This document shows, piece by piece, positions 35,591-48,483 of a DNA stretch of 64,000 nucleotides (positions within the stretch are counted from its first letter, which is position 1; every line of letters starts with the position of its first letter). Below the pieces are notes generated by a model that saw nothing but the letters and a program-made list of their open reading frames with translations, made no database searches and had not been told where the DNA came from. Source of the DNA: Datisca glomerata (lineage: Eukaryota > Streptophyta > Magnoliopsida > Cucurbitales > Datiscaceae); assembly GCA_003255025.1 (NCBI GenBank), contig QANY01013250.1:372001-436000 (forward strand), given 5' to 3'. Position numbers and translations under genes: made by a program.

Positions 35591-36011
35591 CACTACTACA
35601 AATTCACTTTTTTACGGGGCGCTTCAAAAATAAGTCATAATAGCCATCCTCTTTCGTCATGGTAAAATGAATAAAATGACAACACGAAGTAGATAAATCA
35701 CCCGTCGTATTAGTCGAAAGAAGAAAATGATGGGGTCTCAAAACCCCATCATTTTTATAAAATAAAACACTAAACAACAGGGACTAAAACCCGATCGTTT
35801 TATTACAACTGGAAAAAATGACGGGGCCCCATCAATTTGTTTGAGCATTAAACAATGGGTGGCAAAACCCCATTTTTTGTATAAAACTAAAACAAAATTT
35901 ATACAATGAAAAACATGAAGAGGGTTGGAGCCCCGTCATTTTATTTGAGCAAAACACTGGGTCTCAAAACCCAGTCATTTTGTATAAAACTAAAACACAA
36001 AACGCAGAGCA
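35591..36011 (+). repeat. CACTA left end with subterminal repeats
   Basis: After the CACTACTACAAA terminus, four or so units of about 80 bp repeat GACGGGG...CCCATCATTTT and TATAAAACTAAAACA in both orientations, for example ATGATGGGGTCTCAAAACCC. This is typical CACTA subterminal structure. It runs to the truncated copia B LTR. Confidence 0.75.
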
Positions 36012-36517
36012 CGACAGATTTGTGCTGATTCACAATCAGTGGTTAACGTGTGGCATTCTGAAATGTCACGTGACAATTTTTTAAATTTTAAATTTATTAT
36101 TTTAATCAGATAATATTTATGCATTATCTCATATAATCATAAATATCAGTTAGCGAACTTACTAGCAACCATATCTATTGGATCAATGATGGAATCAAAA
36201 GATTCACTAAAATGCCTTTCCACATCAGTGATCAGGATCTAACTAATATGCATTCAAAATGCTTAAAGAACCGTACTAGCAACCATTCATTAAAGATTTC
36301 ATACTTTAATATGTTACGGACTATTTTATTCATTATCTATGATATTAATCCTCTCTAACTAATACAAGATCATGGTCTCATTAATGAATATGAAATTTTT
36401 AGATATATAAAAATTATGCAATAATAATTCAGAAAAGACAAATTTAAGAAAAATATAATTTTATTAATTTCAAATTAAAATATCTAAACACATGCTTTGA
36501 GAGCACTATGCTCAACA
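36012..36517 (-). repeat. 3' LTR of copia B, truncated and internally deleted
   Basis: On the minus strand it starts TGTTGAGCATAGTGCTCTCA, matching the 5' LTR start TGTTGGGCATAGTACCCTCA. Similarity continues for about 340 bp. It then skips the part equivalent to about 43035-44045 and resumes with the GTCACGTG...CATTCTGAAATG region (36040-36140, like 42930-43030). It stops at about 36012 against CACTA sequence. A purine-rich tract precedes it. Confidence 0.75.
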
Positions 36518-36529
36518 ATCTCTTATTTG

Positions 36530-39000
36530 CTCCAAAGCAAATGCGGCATCTCTCCCAACCCCATATTTCACATATGACCCTCAAATGATTTCGCAGGAAG
36601 TGTTTTGGTAAAGGGATCAATCATGTTTTGATCTGACGCTACCTTCATAACAGTCACATCTCATCGGTGCACGATCTCCCTTACAAGATAGTATTTCCTC
36701 TCAATGTCCTTGCCCCTCTTGTGACTCCTCATTTCTTTGGAATTAGTTACCACCCCACTGTTGTCACAGTACATGATCAATGACTTGTTTATTTCTAGAA
36801 CTACTTTCAGATCAGTACAGAACTTTCTGAATCATATCGCTTCTTTCACAGCTTCACAAGCCGCTATATATTCAGCTTCCATAGTGGAATCTATACTACT
36901 AGATTGACCAATACTTCTCCAGACTATATCTCCTCCACCTAGGGTGAATACTGATCCAGACGTTGACTTTCGACTGTCCCTATCTGATTAAAAATCAAAC
37001 TCAGTATATCTAGTGGGGTTCAGGTCTCCACCTGAATAAACTAGTATATAATTTCTCATTCTCCAGAGATATTTGAGAATGTGCTTTAGTACAATCTAAT
37101 ATTCTAAACTAGGATTTGATTGATAACGACTGACTTTCGACTATCCCTTTCTCATATCCTCTTCCTCCTGAGGTGTCTTAGAACACTGCTCCTTAGAAAT
37201 GACAATTTCATGTTTGGTCGGTAGTTAACATTTCTTGAAATTTTTCATAAAAAATCTCTCCAACACCTTATCAATATATGATACCTGAAAAAGTGTCAAG
37301 GGCTTGTTCTTTCAATCTCTTAAGGTTTGGATGCCTAGAAAATAGTTGGTCTCTCTCAAATCTTTCATTTAGAATTTCTCATCTAATCATTTCTTACTCT
37401 CGACAAAGTTTCTACATCATTCTTAATTGTAGAATATCGTCTACATAAAGAACTAAGAAAATCACTATCTTATCTTAGATATATTTATAAACACAAGTTT
37501 CGTTAATATTTTGCTCAAAGCCATACGATCTTATAATTTCATCAAAGTTAAGATTTAAGATCTTGATGCTTGCTTAAATAAGATTTAAGCAAGTTGCATA
37601 TTTTCTGATCTTGCCTCCTTTTTCATGAACCATTCTGGTTGCATCATATAGATGCTTTCTTCTAGAGAATCATTCAGAAAAGCTATCTTGACATTCATTT
37701 ATCATATTTCATAGTCTAAACTAGCGGGTATGAATAAAAGGATGTGAAAATATTTTAGCATGGCAAAGGGAGAAAATGTGTCTTCATAATCGACTATTTC
37801 TCTTTGTGTATAGCATTTGACTACCAGCCGTGCCTTTCCCATATTCACATCTTTTCTTCTTGAAGATACATTTGCATCTAATGAGCCTGGTATCTTCAGG
37901 TGGATCTACAAGCTCCCAGATAGAATTGGAATACATCGATTTTATTTCTTGGTTCATAGCATCTTGTCAATTCTCATTTTCAGGATCTTCCATTGCCTAT
38001 TTAAAGGTTAATGGATCGTCCTTATTAATGTCAGACACTAGGACACATGCCTCTAGTTCATAATAAATTGGTTATCTTACAACCCTTCCGGTACGATTTT
38101 GCGTCGGCGTTTCCTGAATAGGAACAATGGTTTTTGTGGTTTTTATTTACCAATTAATGATGAAGGTTGTCTGATCTCATCGAATGCTAATTCTTTGATA
38201 ACTACTTTGCTCCGAGGTTTGTAGTTGCCATGTAGCTGTGTTCAAAGAAAGTGGCATTTGTCACATTTTGATCCTTGTGACTATAAAAGTACACACATCT
38301 TATTTTTGAAGCATAATCAACAAATATACACACTTCAGACCTTGAGTCTAACTTTTTAGTCTTGGGTCTAAGAACGTGAGCTGGACACCCCTATATACGG
38401 AATGACATAATTCTAAAAGGTATTTTGCTTACAAACTTAAAAGACATTACATTCAAAATCTAGGTTGTCGTTTGAAAAGCGTTTGAAACGCATATCCCCA
38501 GAATGTGAGTGGTAGTGATGAGTAACTTAACATTGACCTAACTATATCCAATAAGTTTCAGTTTCTCCTTTCTGAAACATCATTTTGTTGTGGCATTTCA
38601 GGTGTTGTAAGTTGTGATAGAATGTCATACTCCAGCAGGTAATCCTTGAATTTCAAATCCAAGTATTCAACACCTCAATCACATCGAAGTGTTTTCAAAG
38701 ATTTACTTAATTGCTTTTCAGTTTCAGCTTTGAAGTCTTTAAGCTTTCCAAAAATTTCAGACTTTCTATGCATTAGGTAAGTATAATCATATCTAGAGTA
38801 ATCATAAATATATGTGACAAAATACGCATACGCACATCTGTCTTATACATTGATCGGTCCATAGACATCACTATGTAATGGCTCTTTGGCTTTTTAACCA
38901 TTTCTAGTGAAAGCTCTCTTGGTCATTTTACCCTCTAGACAAGATTCTCAAACTGGAAGAGTCTCAACTTTTGGTTCTCAAAGCACCATGCTTTGTTAAC
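36530..39000 (-). pseudogene. copia B pol pseudogene (integrase, reverse transcriptase, RNase H)
   Basis: Minus-strand pieces in order: integrase remnants at about 39000-38300; the reverse transcriptase, with FDEIIRSYGFEQNINETCVY followed by the intact catalytic LYVDDIL near 37430; and RNase H from about 36980, with EAEYIAACEAVKEA, SLIMYCDNSGVVTNSKEMRS and KGKDIERKYYLVREIV-type sequence. The end near 36540 contains the usual DPFTKTLPAKSFEGH motif. Many stops and frame changes interrupt it. Confidence 0.8.
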
Positions 39001-39014
39001 CGGTTTAATTTGTC

Positions 39015-40330
39015 CTAACCGAAGAAGCCATATATACATGTCATCATCATGAGAAATTCTTTATCTTTATTACTTTTAGGATTTGCTACTTTAAAAAATT
39101 CTGAATTATTTAATGCACGTTCAACCGGTTTAAGCATATACAGTCTGTTCAAAAATTTTGCATGACAAATATTTAATCCATTTTTAGAAATAATAGATTG
39201 ATTTTTATTAAAAGAAATATAAAAAAATTGTTCATGCAACAACGATAAAGAACTCAAATTTCTAAAAAATGAAAGAATATAATAAACATTATTCAAAACA
39301 AGAAAATTATTTCCAAAACTCAAACGAACTGTTCCTAATGCTTTTGCTGACACGAGCGCACCACTGTCAACTCTTATTATCTCTTATTATCACCTCACCA
39401 TCAAGAAGTTCTCTTGACGAATCAAGCATATGAAAAAAAAGAACATGCATGATTAGTGGCTCCTGAATCTAATATCCAGGATGACAAATCATATTACACT
39501 AAACAAGCTTCAAGTACAAGTAAATCATATTTACCTTTATGTTTCAGCTCGGAGAGATAATTATTATAGTTTCTCTTCCGGTGACCTTCAACCGCACAAT
39601 GGAAATATTTTCCTTTGGGCTTGTTGTCGTTCTCGTTCTTCTTGGATTTGGGTGATGCTTGGCTTTCTTTCCTTTCTTGTTCTTACTCTTGCCCTTACCA
39701 TTGCTTTTTCTTCATTTTGTTACTATTAGCAATAATGGAAGAAGGCTTTTGCTCAGTAACATTTGTCTCGCCCTCTTTGGTCATATCTTATTGATTGACT
39801 CAAAAGTCTATAGTCCATTCAACAATTAGGTCATATTGAATTATAACTTGTTCATAACATAGTTGGTAGTGAACGTAGAAAAAATAAGCGTGGGCGATTC
39901 AAGTATAATGTTGACTTGAGCTCACTCATCAATAGTAGCTCCATGTACTTCTGCCTCATGCATTTTGTTGATCATGTTCAAAACATGTTCACGCACAGAA
40001 GTACATGTCTACATCTTAGTAGTCATGTAGTTCCTAGTAGCCTCATGACGACTTTGATCAGGTTACTACCCAAACATCACTTGTAAAGATTCCATAATCC
40101 CATAGGCAGTTTTTCAAGCTTTCATGCTTTGTTCTTAGAACATCATTCATGCTCACAAACATGTAGCATTTAACTATGTTATTGGACTGAATCCAAACAT
40201 CAAACTTGTCCATAACATTCTTAGGGGCATGGCAGCGAGCTCCTCAAGACATTCTTCACTAAGAACAAATTTATGATTCTTACAAATAAACATCAAATTC
40301 CAATTGAACTTCTATCTTGAAAAATAAAAC
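39015..40330 (-). pseudogene. copia B gag, protease and pre-integrase pseudogene
   Basis: Reading down the minus strand, gag begins near 40330-40300 and includes a zinc knuckle near 39600 in which the first Cys is replaced (KYFHCAVEGHRKRN). The protease and pre-integrase part is an open stretch at 39353-39015: LGTVRLSFGNNFLVLNNVYY is the usual end of the copia protease, followed by SKNGLNICHAKFLNRLYMLK, the pre-integrase pattern. Frames are broken in gag. Confidence 0.7.
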
Positions 40331-40339
40331 ATACATTAT

Positions 40340-42192
40340 TCAATATAATTGTAATGAATATCAAGAAATTCAGAAAGTAAAGGTGATGCATGAATGCAAC
40401 ATATCAAACACATAAACTTAACAATTATTAATCCATGGTAAAACAGCCTAACAATTAGTATGTCACCTTAGGGTCGGACAGATTAGTATCAATCTGTCTA
40501 TGAGACATTTTCCTTATTAATTAAAACTTAAAATATCTCATATTTTCTCTTTTAATAATAAGGTATCACTTATTTGGTCAAGTCACAATTATCCACTTAA
40601 AGCTTAATTGTGATTTTGTGAGTGTAATTCATTATTTCGGATTCCATGACTTGATTTAGAATATGTTGTATTAGGGTCGGTCAAGTCTAAACTACGTCGC
40701 TTAGTCCTATCTTCTTAAGAAGTTCAACCCTGATATTGATATAGTTCGAAAACTTCCTTAGGGGATGAAAACAAAGCCATATCGAGACCATCATTGTATC
40801 TCACAGCGTTGTACAAATAATGGAGACTATAAGTTACATTGACATATCAACCATCTCCGACTCATTATTTTATAATCGATGTGTTTCAATTTGAACTAAT
40901 CAATTTATTCCAAATTAATTACTAGTTAAAATAACTCTATGAATGTAAAATTAATTATTAATCCAAACTTATTGGTCTAAGTTCATTTAAACTTCTAAAG
41001 AGCTTAAGTAAAAAAATAGGCGAACTTATAATAACTAATTAGTTACATTCATCAAACTTTAATAAAATATTATTAATAAAGTTTGTTATCCTAAAGGTTA
41101 CTAAAGCCCTTAGTGTGGTGTGATTACCAAGTTTAACTATTTGAAACTTAGCAGTTTACATGCAATTGTTTTCTCAAAGCAATTCGTATAAACACATCAG
41201 GAGAATCAAAATCAATCATATTTCTACTGATGAGATACATGATTAAATAAAACTGTGTGGGGTTTTATGTTTGGCATGTGATCGAGTTATGCATGATCAT
41301 GTTATCAATCAAATCAGTAAATATTTATTTAAATAAATAAATGACGAATCCAGTGACTATTTGGTATTTCAAAATTTACAATCTTTTAAAAAATAGAAAT
41401 AATTACAAAGTGAACATAAAAAATACATATTTCTAAAATAGCTCATTCTCAATTAGAGATTTTTCTTCATAATCTTCAAGTTTTGATCTAAACCCTTTTA
41501 ATTAGGATAAAGTTTTTTCCTAATTAAATAATTTCATTAATTACCCTTTAATAATTAATTGAATTTGATAGTAAAAAAATGATTTGATGACTCATCAAAC
41601 TTGGATCAAACCCAATCAATTAATTAATTTTAATTTTTAAAAAAATTAAAATGAATAATTAATCTTTTAAAAATCAAAAGATAAAAGATATGATTAGAGT
41701 TATCGTAAAACATTACAGGGATAGGACAATAAGGTATCAGGGCATCTGCACCTAGTACCCTAGCAGTGGGACACTCCCATCGTCGCCGCCTTATGCCCGA
41801 TCACCACCGACGGAGCTCGCGGCACCATTGGCGGTGGCTCTAATGCCGTTGACTTTCCCGACAGCACCAGTGCCGCCAACACTCTTTACGGAGTTCCTTC
41901 TCCTTTTTTTTCTTCATTCGTCTCGTGCGTTTTTCAATTTTTCACGTGCAGAATTATTACAATCTAATATTCAAAATAAATAAAAATTACAAAATTCCTA
42001 AGCCCAAAAATGGCTTACATAAGACTAAGAAAAAAAGAACAAAGCCTAAACTCAAAAGTCACCATACAATTAACGATTCATCATTAAACCATACATTCAA
42101 AAAACATAATCATCCATTCATACATACATATCAAAATATATAATGAATAATGCAAGAACACTCACACAATATGTAATGTATATATATGTAAA
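40340..42192 (-). other. Leader of copia B
   Basis: A long non-coding AT-rich stretch between the primer-binding site and gag, a feature of some copia lineages. A GC-richer patch at about 41740-41890 contains repeated GCCGCC/GGCGGT motifs of unknown role. Open frames here (for example 41925-42143) are low-complexity chance frames. Confidence 0.55.
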
Positions 42193-42210
42193 GACCGTTA
42201 TTATACCAAT
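42193..42210 (-). other. Degenerate primer-binding site of copia B
   Basis: On the minus strand the LTR end TTTTCAACA is followed by ATTGGTATAATAACGGTC, which keeps TTGGTAT of the Met-tRNA-type ATTGGTATCAGAGC site. Confidence 0.65.
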
Positions 42211-44356
42211 TGTTGAAAATCAAAGTGCGCAGCTGAGGCGATCTATTTAAAATTTTTATTGATTGAAAAATAATCGTGTCACTATGGTTTCCAAAAAAGA
42301 AAACTTTTAACGAATTTTTCTTCTCAGATCCATTATATATTTATACATTAAATATAAGACATACAAAGATATGAATTATACATATTGTAGTCTATCAAGC
42401 GTCTTTGCCAACAACGAACTGGCGGTTTCACGAATAACGGATTGCGAGATGCACACCAAGATTTTTCAAGTCAATCTCCAAACACACTAGGACGTGTGTG
42501 AGCATGTAGAATATATCAAATACATTTTTTGTCTCTAAATATACTCAACACATGAGATCTAGATATTTTGAGAATAACTTTTGTGAGATAAAAACTCTGA
42601 AAAAGAATTAGAGAATTCACACAGCTTCAATTAACAATAAATCAACAAGATGCATGTGGTACCTCTTCGGAGGCCAATATAATATTATCTATATCTATTA
42701 TAGGATAAGGCTCCTTAGATAGGGGTGTGCAACCGTCCCGAAAAATCAGGATGGGACGGGATAAAAAGGCTAAAAAATCATCCCGTCCCGTCCCGTGCAC
42801 CCCCTATCCTTAGATTTAGGGTTTTAAAATAATAAATAATTATAAATTTGACACTACAGTCTACGTCATAATGTAGTAGGATCCACTGCAATGTGCTCCG
42901 TCAATCGTTGATTCAAAATCAGTGATTGACGTGTTACATTCTGAAATGCCACGTGACAATTTTCAAATTTCAAAATTATTATTTTAATCAGATAAATATT
43001 TATTCATCATCTCATATAATCATAAATATAAGTTAATTCAAAATTAATTTTTCTGATAAAATCCTAACAATAAACTTACGTGTTAATTCAAAATTAACCA
43101 ATTAGTTGATTCAAAATTTAAATTATTACCTTATAATAATTTAATATTATTTAATTTCATAAATAAAATATATTGCCTCACTTATCAAACAATACAAAAT
43201 TAATCGATGTAATTATTTAATTGTAATTTTCAAAAATTACAATAAATCATTTAATTAATTAATTCTTAATTAGTTAATATCACATAATTATCTCATAATT
43301 ATATACCTACCCCAGAAATTTAATTCTTTTTGCAAGCTATTCATTTTCTTATGTCATAAAATATTCACACCCTAAACTGTGTAGTATAGAGGTGGTTCGG
43401 GGACCATGGACCCATAAATTTAAACTCCAATAAGCCAGATTATTAATTAAATAATCTTATTTATTAATTTCATCATTACTCCTCTATAAATATGGAATTG
43501 CACTCTTAGTAATTATAGAATATATTTATAGAGTAATCTCGTGTAGTCCCTTGATATAATCATTTCATGTAGTTCTATCATCCAATTATTGGTTCGTAAA
43601 TCAGAGGTATCAAAATTACCATTTACCCTTCTAATTAACTCTTGATCCTTAAATACCATTAATTCATTAGTGAATGGTCAATTTATAATCGTATTATAAA
43701 TTTAAGCTCAATAACCATTCAGTTTAGATTTAACACTTAAAAGAACTAATATACGATCCGTTAGGAAGACTTGGATTTCATATCTTGTAAGATCATGTTC
43801 TCAACCATCCATATAACTGAATCTCCAAAACAAAAGTTACTAGTCTGTTTTACAAACAAACCTTAACGAGTGAATCAAAAGATCTAGCAGACATGTATAG
43901 GAGTTCATGACTACTCAGGATTTAGATTGGTCTACATATGATCATCTGATTGATGCATATTAAATCTTTATGATAAACGATATGTTAATAAAAATATTAA
44001 TGCACATCGGTCTTGTCCTATATAATCTAATTATATAAAGTACCTTCAAAAAATGCTTTCCACATCAGTAATCTGGATCTAAATCACATGCATTCAAAAT
44101 ACTTAGCGAACCGTATTAGCAACCATTCATTAAACATTCTATACTTTAATATATTGCAGACTCTTTTATTCATTATCTATTATCTTAATCATCTTGTACT
44201 AATACAATATCATAGTTTTTTAATGAATATGAATTTTTTAGATATTTATACAAATTATTCAATAATAATTCAGAAAAGACATATAAGAAAAATGTATTTT
44301 TATTAATTTCAAATTAAAATGGCTAAACACATGTTTTGAGGGTACTATGCCCAACA
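42211..44356 (-). repeat. 5' LTR of copia B
   Basis: The repeat is 2146 bp with TGTTGGGCATAG at its start and TTTTCAACA at its end on the minus strand. It includes the 87-bp MITE at 42720-42806. A TATA-like ACTCTATAAATATATTC near 43520 on the minus strand fits a Pol II promoter followed by R-U5. Confidence 0.8.
42720..42806. mobile_element. 87-bp hAT-type MITE in the copia B LTR
   Basis: It starts TAGGGGTGTGCAACC and ends GTGCACCCCCTA, with a perfect 8-bp target duplication TCCTTAGA (42712-42719 and 42807-42814). The interior is made of CCCGTCCCG/CGGGACGGG-like motifs. It inserted after copia B, since it sits inside that element's LTR. Confidence 0.9.
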
Positions 44357-45005
44357 GTTTGGATACCCCATCGTATTTGTAGCCCCTTATATGAATCTAA
44401 CTCTAGATTTTTTTATTCCATCTTCTCCCTACCCCATATGCGGCTGCCCCACCATTCCTGTCTCCTTGCACTACGCGATTTATTTACTTCCACCGTCGTG
44501 CTTTAGCTTCAAACGTCATCTCATCTTCCCTCAAATGAGTCATCGTCTACATCATCCCCAACTCGTCGTTTTTATCATTTTTCTTCCATTGATTCGGTAA
44601 GCCTTGATTCGGTATTTTTTATTCATTTTCATTTTTTTTATAAGTTGTATGATAATGTTTTTGGTTTTGATTCTTATTTGATTGCCACTGCTTTTTAGCT
44701 TTTTGTTTTTTCATTTCCTTTTTCCTCAAGTGTACAATAGAAAGAAAAGGTAAGCTTTTTCACATGGAAAAAAGGGAACAACCTTAAAAACATTCAAAAG
44801 ACAAAGTAGAAAAGCAAGGACAAGTGCAAGCACAAAATCAAGAGTGGAAATTGAAGTACAAGCACACAAGAAATAATTAGTAGAATAAACTCTTAAACAC
44901 CTTTCAAATATTTTTGATAAATTTGTCACTAATTTTGCACCATAATAAGAACATCAACTCTACAAAACTGAATTGAAGAAGCATTCCAACTGTTGCTAGC
45001 AGAGC
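44357..45005. other. Spacer between copia B and copia C (possibly CACTA interior)
   Basis: No supported gene. If 35591-58710 is one CACTA locus, this is part of its original interior. Frames at 44391-44600 and 44726-44929 match nothing I know. Confidence 0.4.
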
Positions 45006-45924
45006 TGTTAAAAATAGTGTATTGCATTATAAGATTAAATGGAAATAATAATAATAATACAACAATATGTAAATACAATACTTACGACAGGTAAGTAATA
45101 TGATTACGGAAAATAAGGCATACAAATTATTTACAAAAATGTAAATAGTTTATTTACCAATGTCAAAACAATACGGACAAGAGAAACGAAATAATTAGAA
45201 ATCAAACCGAGTCATGTCTACATAGTTTTCTTAAAATAGTTATGTCCCATCACTTGTCTTATTAAAGTTGATAACAACGTTTGTTTCTCAAGATAAAACG
45301 GCTTGAGATAACTAAAGTGCAGCCGACTTCACCACCTTGATCAAATTGACTTGTCAAAATTCTACCACCAGAGTAACGACGCAAAATCAAGACTTGAACC
45401 AAAATAAAACCGTCGACGGGATCGGAAATAAATTGAATCAGACCGAACCAAAACTGAACCGGACAGAACCAAAAACCGAACCAAGAAAACTTGAAGAAAA
45501 ATAAACAAAAATGTGGAGAACAAATATTTAGAGTAAAAGATTGCTTGAAAGCTTCTTTGGTGTGTAAAATGAGGAGGAGAATGCCTCCTTTTATACTACT
45601 CATGGAAGAGGTGTGTAATAAAATGTATTTAACCATTAAAAGGCCATTTAATTAAAAAAAATAAGTCTGAAATGTTTTTTTTAATTTGTAAAAAATAAAA
45701 AATGTTTTTGGGCCTTAATTTACAAGAATATTTCATATTTCATGACCTTTGAGCTTTCTATGAGGAGAAAAAATACATCTGGAGCAAAACACAACCAATT
45801 AGCCCATTTAGAGGTGATTCATATAGAGAAAGTCTCTAGTCTTATCAAGTTACCACCCTTGATACTAGTATCTCAATATATACCACTCCAACTTTTTCTT
45901 AGTTTCTAATGTGAGATTTCTACA
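45006..45924 (-). repeat. 3' LTR of copia C
   Basis: The repeat is 919 bp. On the plus strand it starts TGTTAAAAATAGTGTATTGC and ends TGAGATTTCTACA, and it matches 54488-55392 over its length. A purine-rich tract (minus strand AAAATAGGAGGGAAT) precedes it. It contains several GAACCGAACC motifs near 45440-45480. Confidence 0.8.
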
Positions 45925-47366
45925 ATTCCCTCCTATTTTTCATTCTCATTTAGCTCACTTTGGAAGATAATTTCTTATTCATCCCAAAGGTAATTTTGAC
46001 AGACTAATATTCGATTTTGATGTACTAGCGGAAGAGAAGTCAAATATCCAAAGACCTTACACTTTTACATAGTGGGTCTCACCTAAAAATTTGTCCCAAA
46101 TTGGTCTACGAAAATGGTGTACATAATACCTAATTTTCCAACAATTTCCTACATGAATGAAAATTGACAACCAACGACACGACAGACATGATGATAGAAT
46201 TCTACTTTCTGAAATCTACATAAGATAGATAGGTTTTACCCTTTGAACCTTCCATTGCGTAAGTATGTTTACTTTACTAGCTAGTTAGTAGACACAATGT
46301 CTTTGAACTGTTTTACCTTTTATGTCAACGATGATATACTACACACATGAGTCATCCATGACAGAGTTCATCATTTTGGCCATGAACATCCACATGGTTC
46401 TGCAAGAGTTTTTAAAGAATATTTTCCTTACAATTCCTATAGAAGCGGCCTCACTTCACTTTCACATAAGTGATCTCTTAATTTAAGAGTAAATCTGCAT
46501 TACTCCGCTCGGATTTCACAGTTTCCGTTGCATAAGAATCATTAAAAACTTAGCTTAACCTAATCTCCAACGGAAATCACTATTTTCATCATAGGAATTG
46601 ATAGGAAAAATTCTCACAGTGATGTAGTTAAGGTTATACAAATTAGGTTGTCCCTTTGAACCTAGATCTTGGGATCTCCAGTCAACTAGGTTGGGTTTCC
46701 TTCGTATCAACTTAATTTTACATAGGCTTTAGTCCCATTCCTGTCGATAACTTTTCAATGAACTCTTGGTTTAACCCTTTGGTTAATGGATCATTAATGT
46801 TATCCTTTGACTTCACATCGTAGACTTCATATCGTTCTTACCACATCCAATTTGCATCAGTATATCCTTCTAGGGCTACTGGATATCTTGAATAGCGTGG
46901 TCCATAACTCCGAGTATATCGTAAGTACCTTAGTACTCTCACAATGACTTTTCAATATTCAGCTCCAGGATTACTCACGAATCTACTTAGTTCACTCACT
47001 ATATAGGCTATATCAAGTCTTGTATAACTCATCAAGTACATTAGACTACCTATCACTCTAGAGTATTCTAGTTGAGAGATACCTTCACCTTTATTCTTGG
47101 ATAAATGTACACTTGTATCTATCGATGCTTTTGATTCACCAGTATCATCTTTGCTAAATTTTCCAAGGATAGAATCTATGTAATGAGACTAACTTAAAAT
47201 AAGTCCACCTGGTGTTCTTTTGATTTTTATTATAATATAACATCAACAAGTCTCATGTCTTTCATATCAAACTTAGATTTTAACATATCTTTTGTAGTTT
47301 TGATCATCTTGTTATTACTCCCAACGATAAGCATATCATCAACATGCAAACACACAATGACATATC
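45925..47366 (-). pseudogene. copia C reverse transcriptase C-terminal part and RNase H remnant
   Basis: On the minus strand from about 47366: GYVIVCLHVDDMLIVGSNNK (the catalytic YVDD is HVDD), then KDMLKSKFDMKDM. The thumb region follows: LEYSRVIGSLMYLMSYTRLD, RFVSNPGAEYWK and EGYTDANW near 46850. The RNase H core is missing; sequence jumps to KSKDNINDPLTKGLNQEFIE, the usual end of the protein. Stops are present throughout. Confidence 0.75.
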
Positions 47367-47368
47367 CA

Positions 47369-48445
47369 TCACTACAAGAAATCAGGTTTCAGAAAATCAG
47401 AACATTAATAAATATGCCCTATAAGTGTAGTTTACCCAGAAAAAATGGGTGAAGAAATGCAGATGCTGCTATGCGTTGGGTGTAACTCAAAAATTGAATA
47501 AATGTGCCAGGGTAATTATTAAACTAACTCGACAGAGCTTGGGAAATATATGAAGAAAAGTTCTTAGCTCTTCTATCACTCCACTAAATGGATAAAATGT
47601 GGTTTTGTTTCGCCCATCAAAATTATAAAGTGAAACTTGCAATAATATTATGAAATATCAGAAGAATATATTGAATCATAGAAAATCATGAAAACTCAAT
47701 ACATCCATAATATCTAGTCTAAATATAACGAAGCACTCTTAAATTTGTGGAATAAAAAATAAAACATAAAAAATAGTCACATTATATGTGCCTTCCTCTT
47801 AAGCATATTCTGTCAAGTACATGAGAAAGTTATTTTATTAGTGCCTTCCTTTTAAGCATATTTTGTCAAATGTTTTCAACATATTAGGAACTCAATAAGT
47901 ATATATAAAGTCACTTACGATGGTGCAAAAATCTCATATATTTTCATTTTCAAGCCTTAGACTAGTACCATAACACATCTATTCAAGAATCTGAGTGTAA
48001 CATGCAGTTTACCCATTCAGCTGAGGTGAATTAACATAACAAAGAAAATAAGTTTTATTGTACTATTACATATAGAGCTATACATCAGCAACCCACATTA
48101 CATATATACTCAAAACACAAATAGAAAAGAGATCTTATATATAGATGTTAATAATAAATCCCTGAAAAATAATTTAAAGGATTTGCCACCATTAACCAAG
48201 TGATATTGACCTCAAAATGACGAAAATGTAAAATGATTAGCATCCTTCATTTAGATGCTGAATAAAAAAGATTAGCATCTTCATTTGGATGCTGAATACA
48301 AGATCACATCTTAAAAGACCTAACAGTACCTTAAGGCATCTCCATTTGGAATCTTGCCATATTTTGGGATCAACATCTTCAATTCCAGTGATGGTCCCAT
48401 TAAATCTAAGATAAAAAATTGTACATCAGAAATCTCATTTGAAAC

Positions 48446-48483
<38 letters not shown>

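Larger units (their letters stand above)
36012..44356 (-). mobile_element. Ty1/copia retrotransposon B
   Basis: The element reads on the minus strand. It has a 2146-bp 5' LTR (42211-44356), a long AT-rich leader (about 40340-42192), gag (about 39400-40330), protease, integrase, reverse transcriptase and RNase H down to about 36540, and a shortened 3' LTR (36012-36517). Because the outer end of the 3' LTR is missing, the target duplication cannot be checked. Frequent frameshifts mark it as inactive. Confidence 0.85.
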
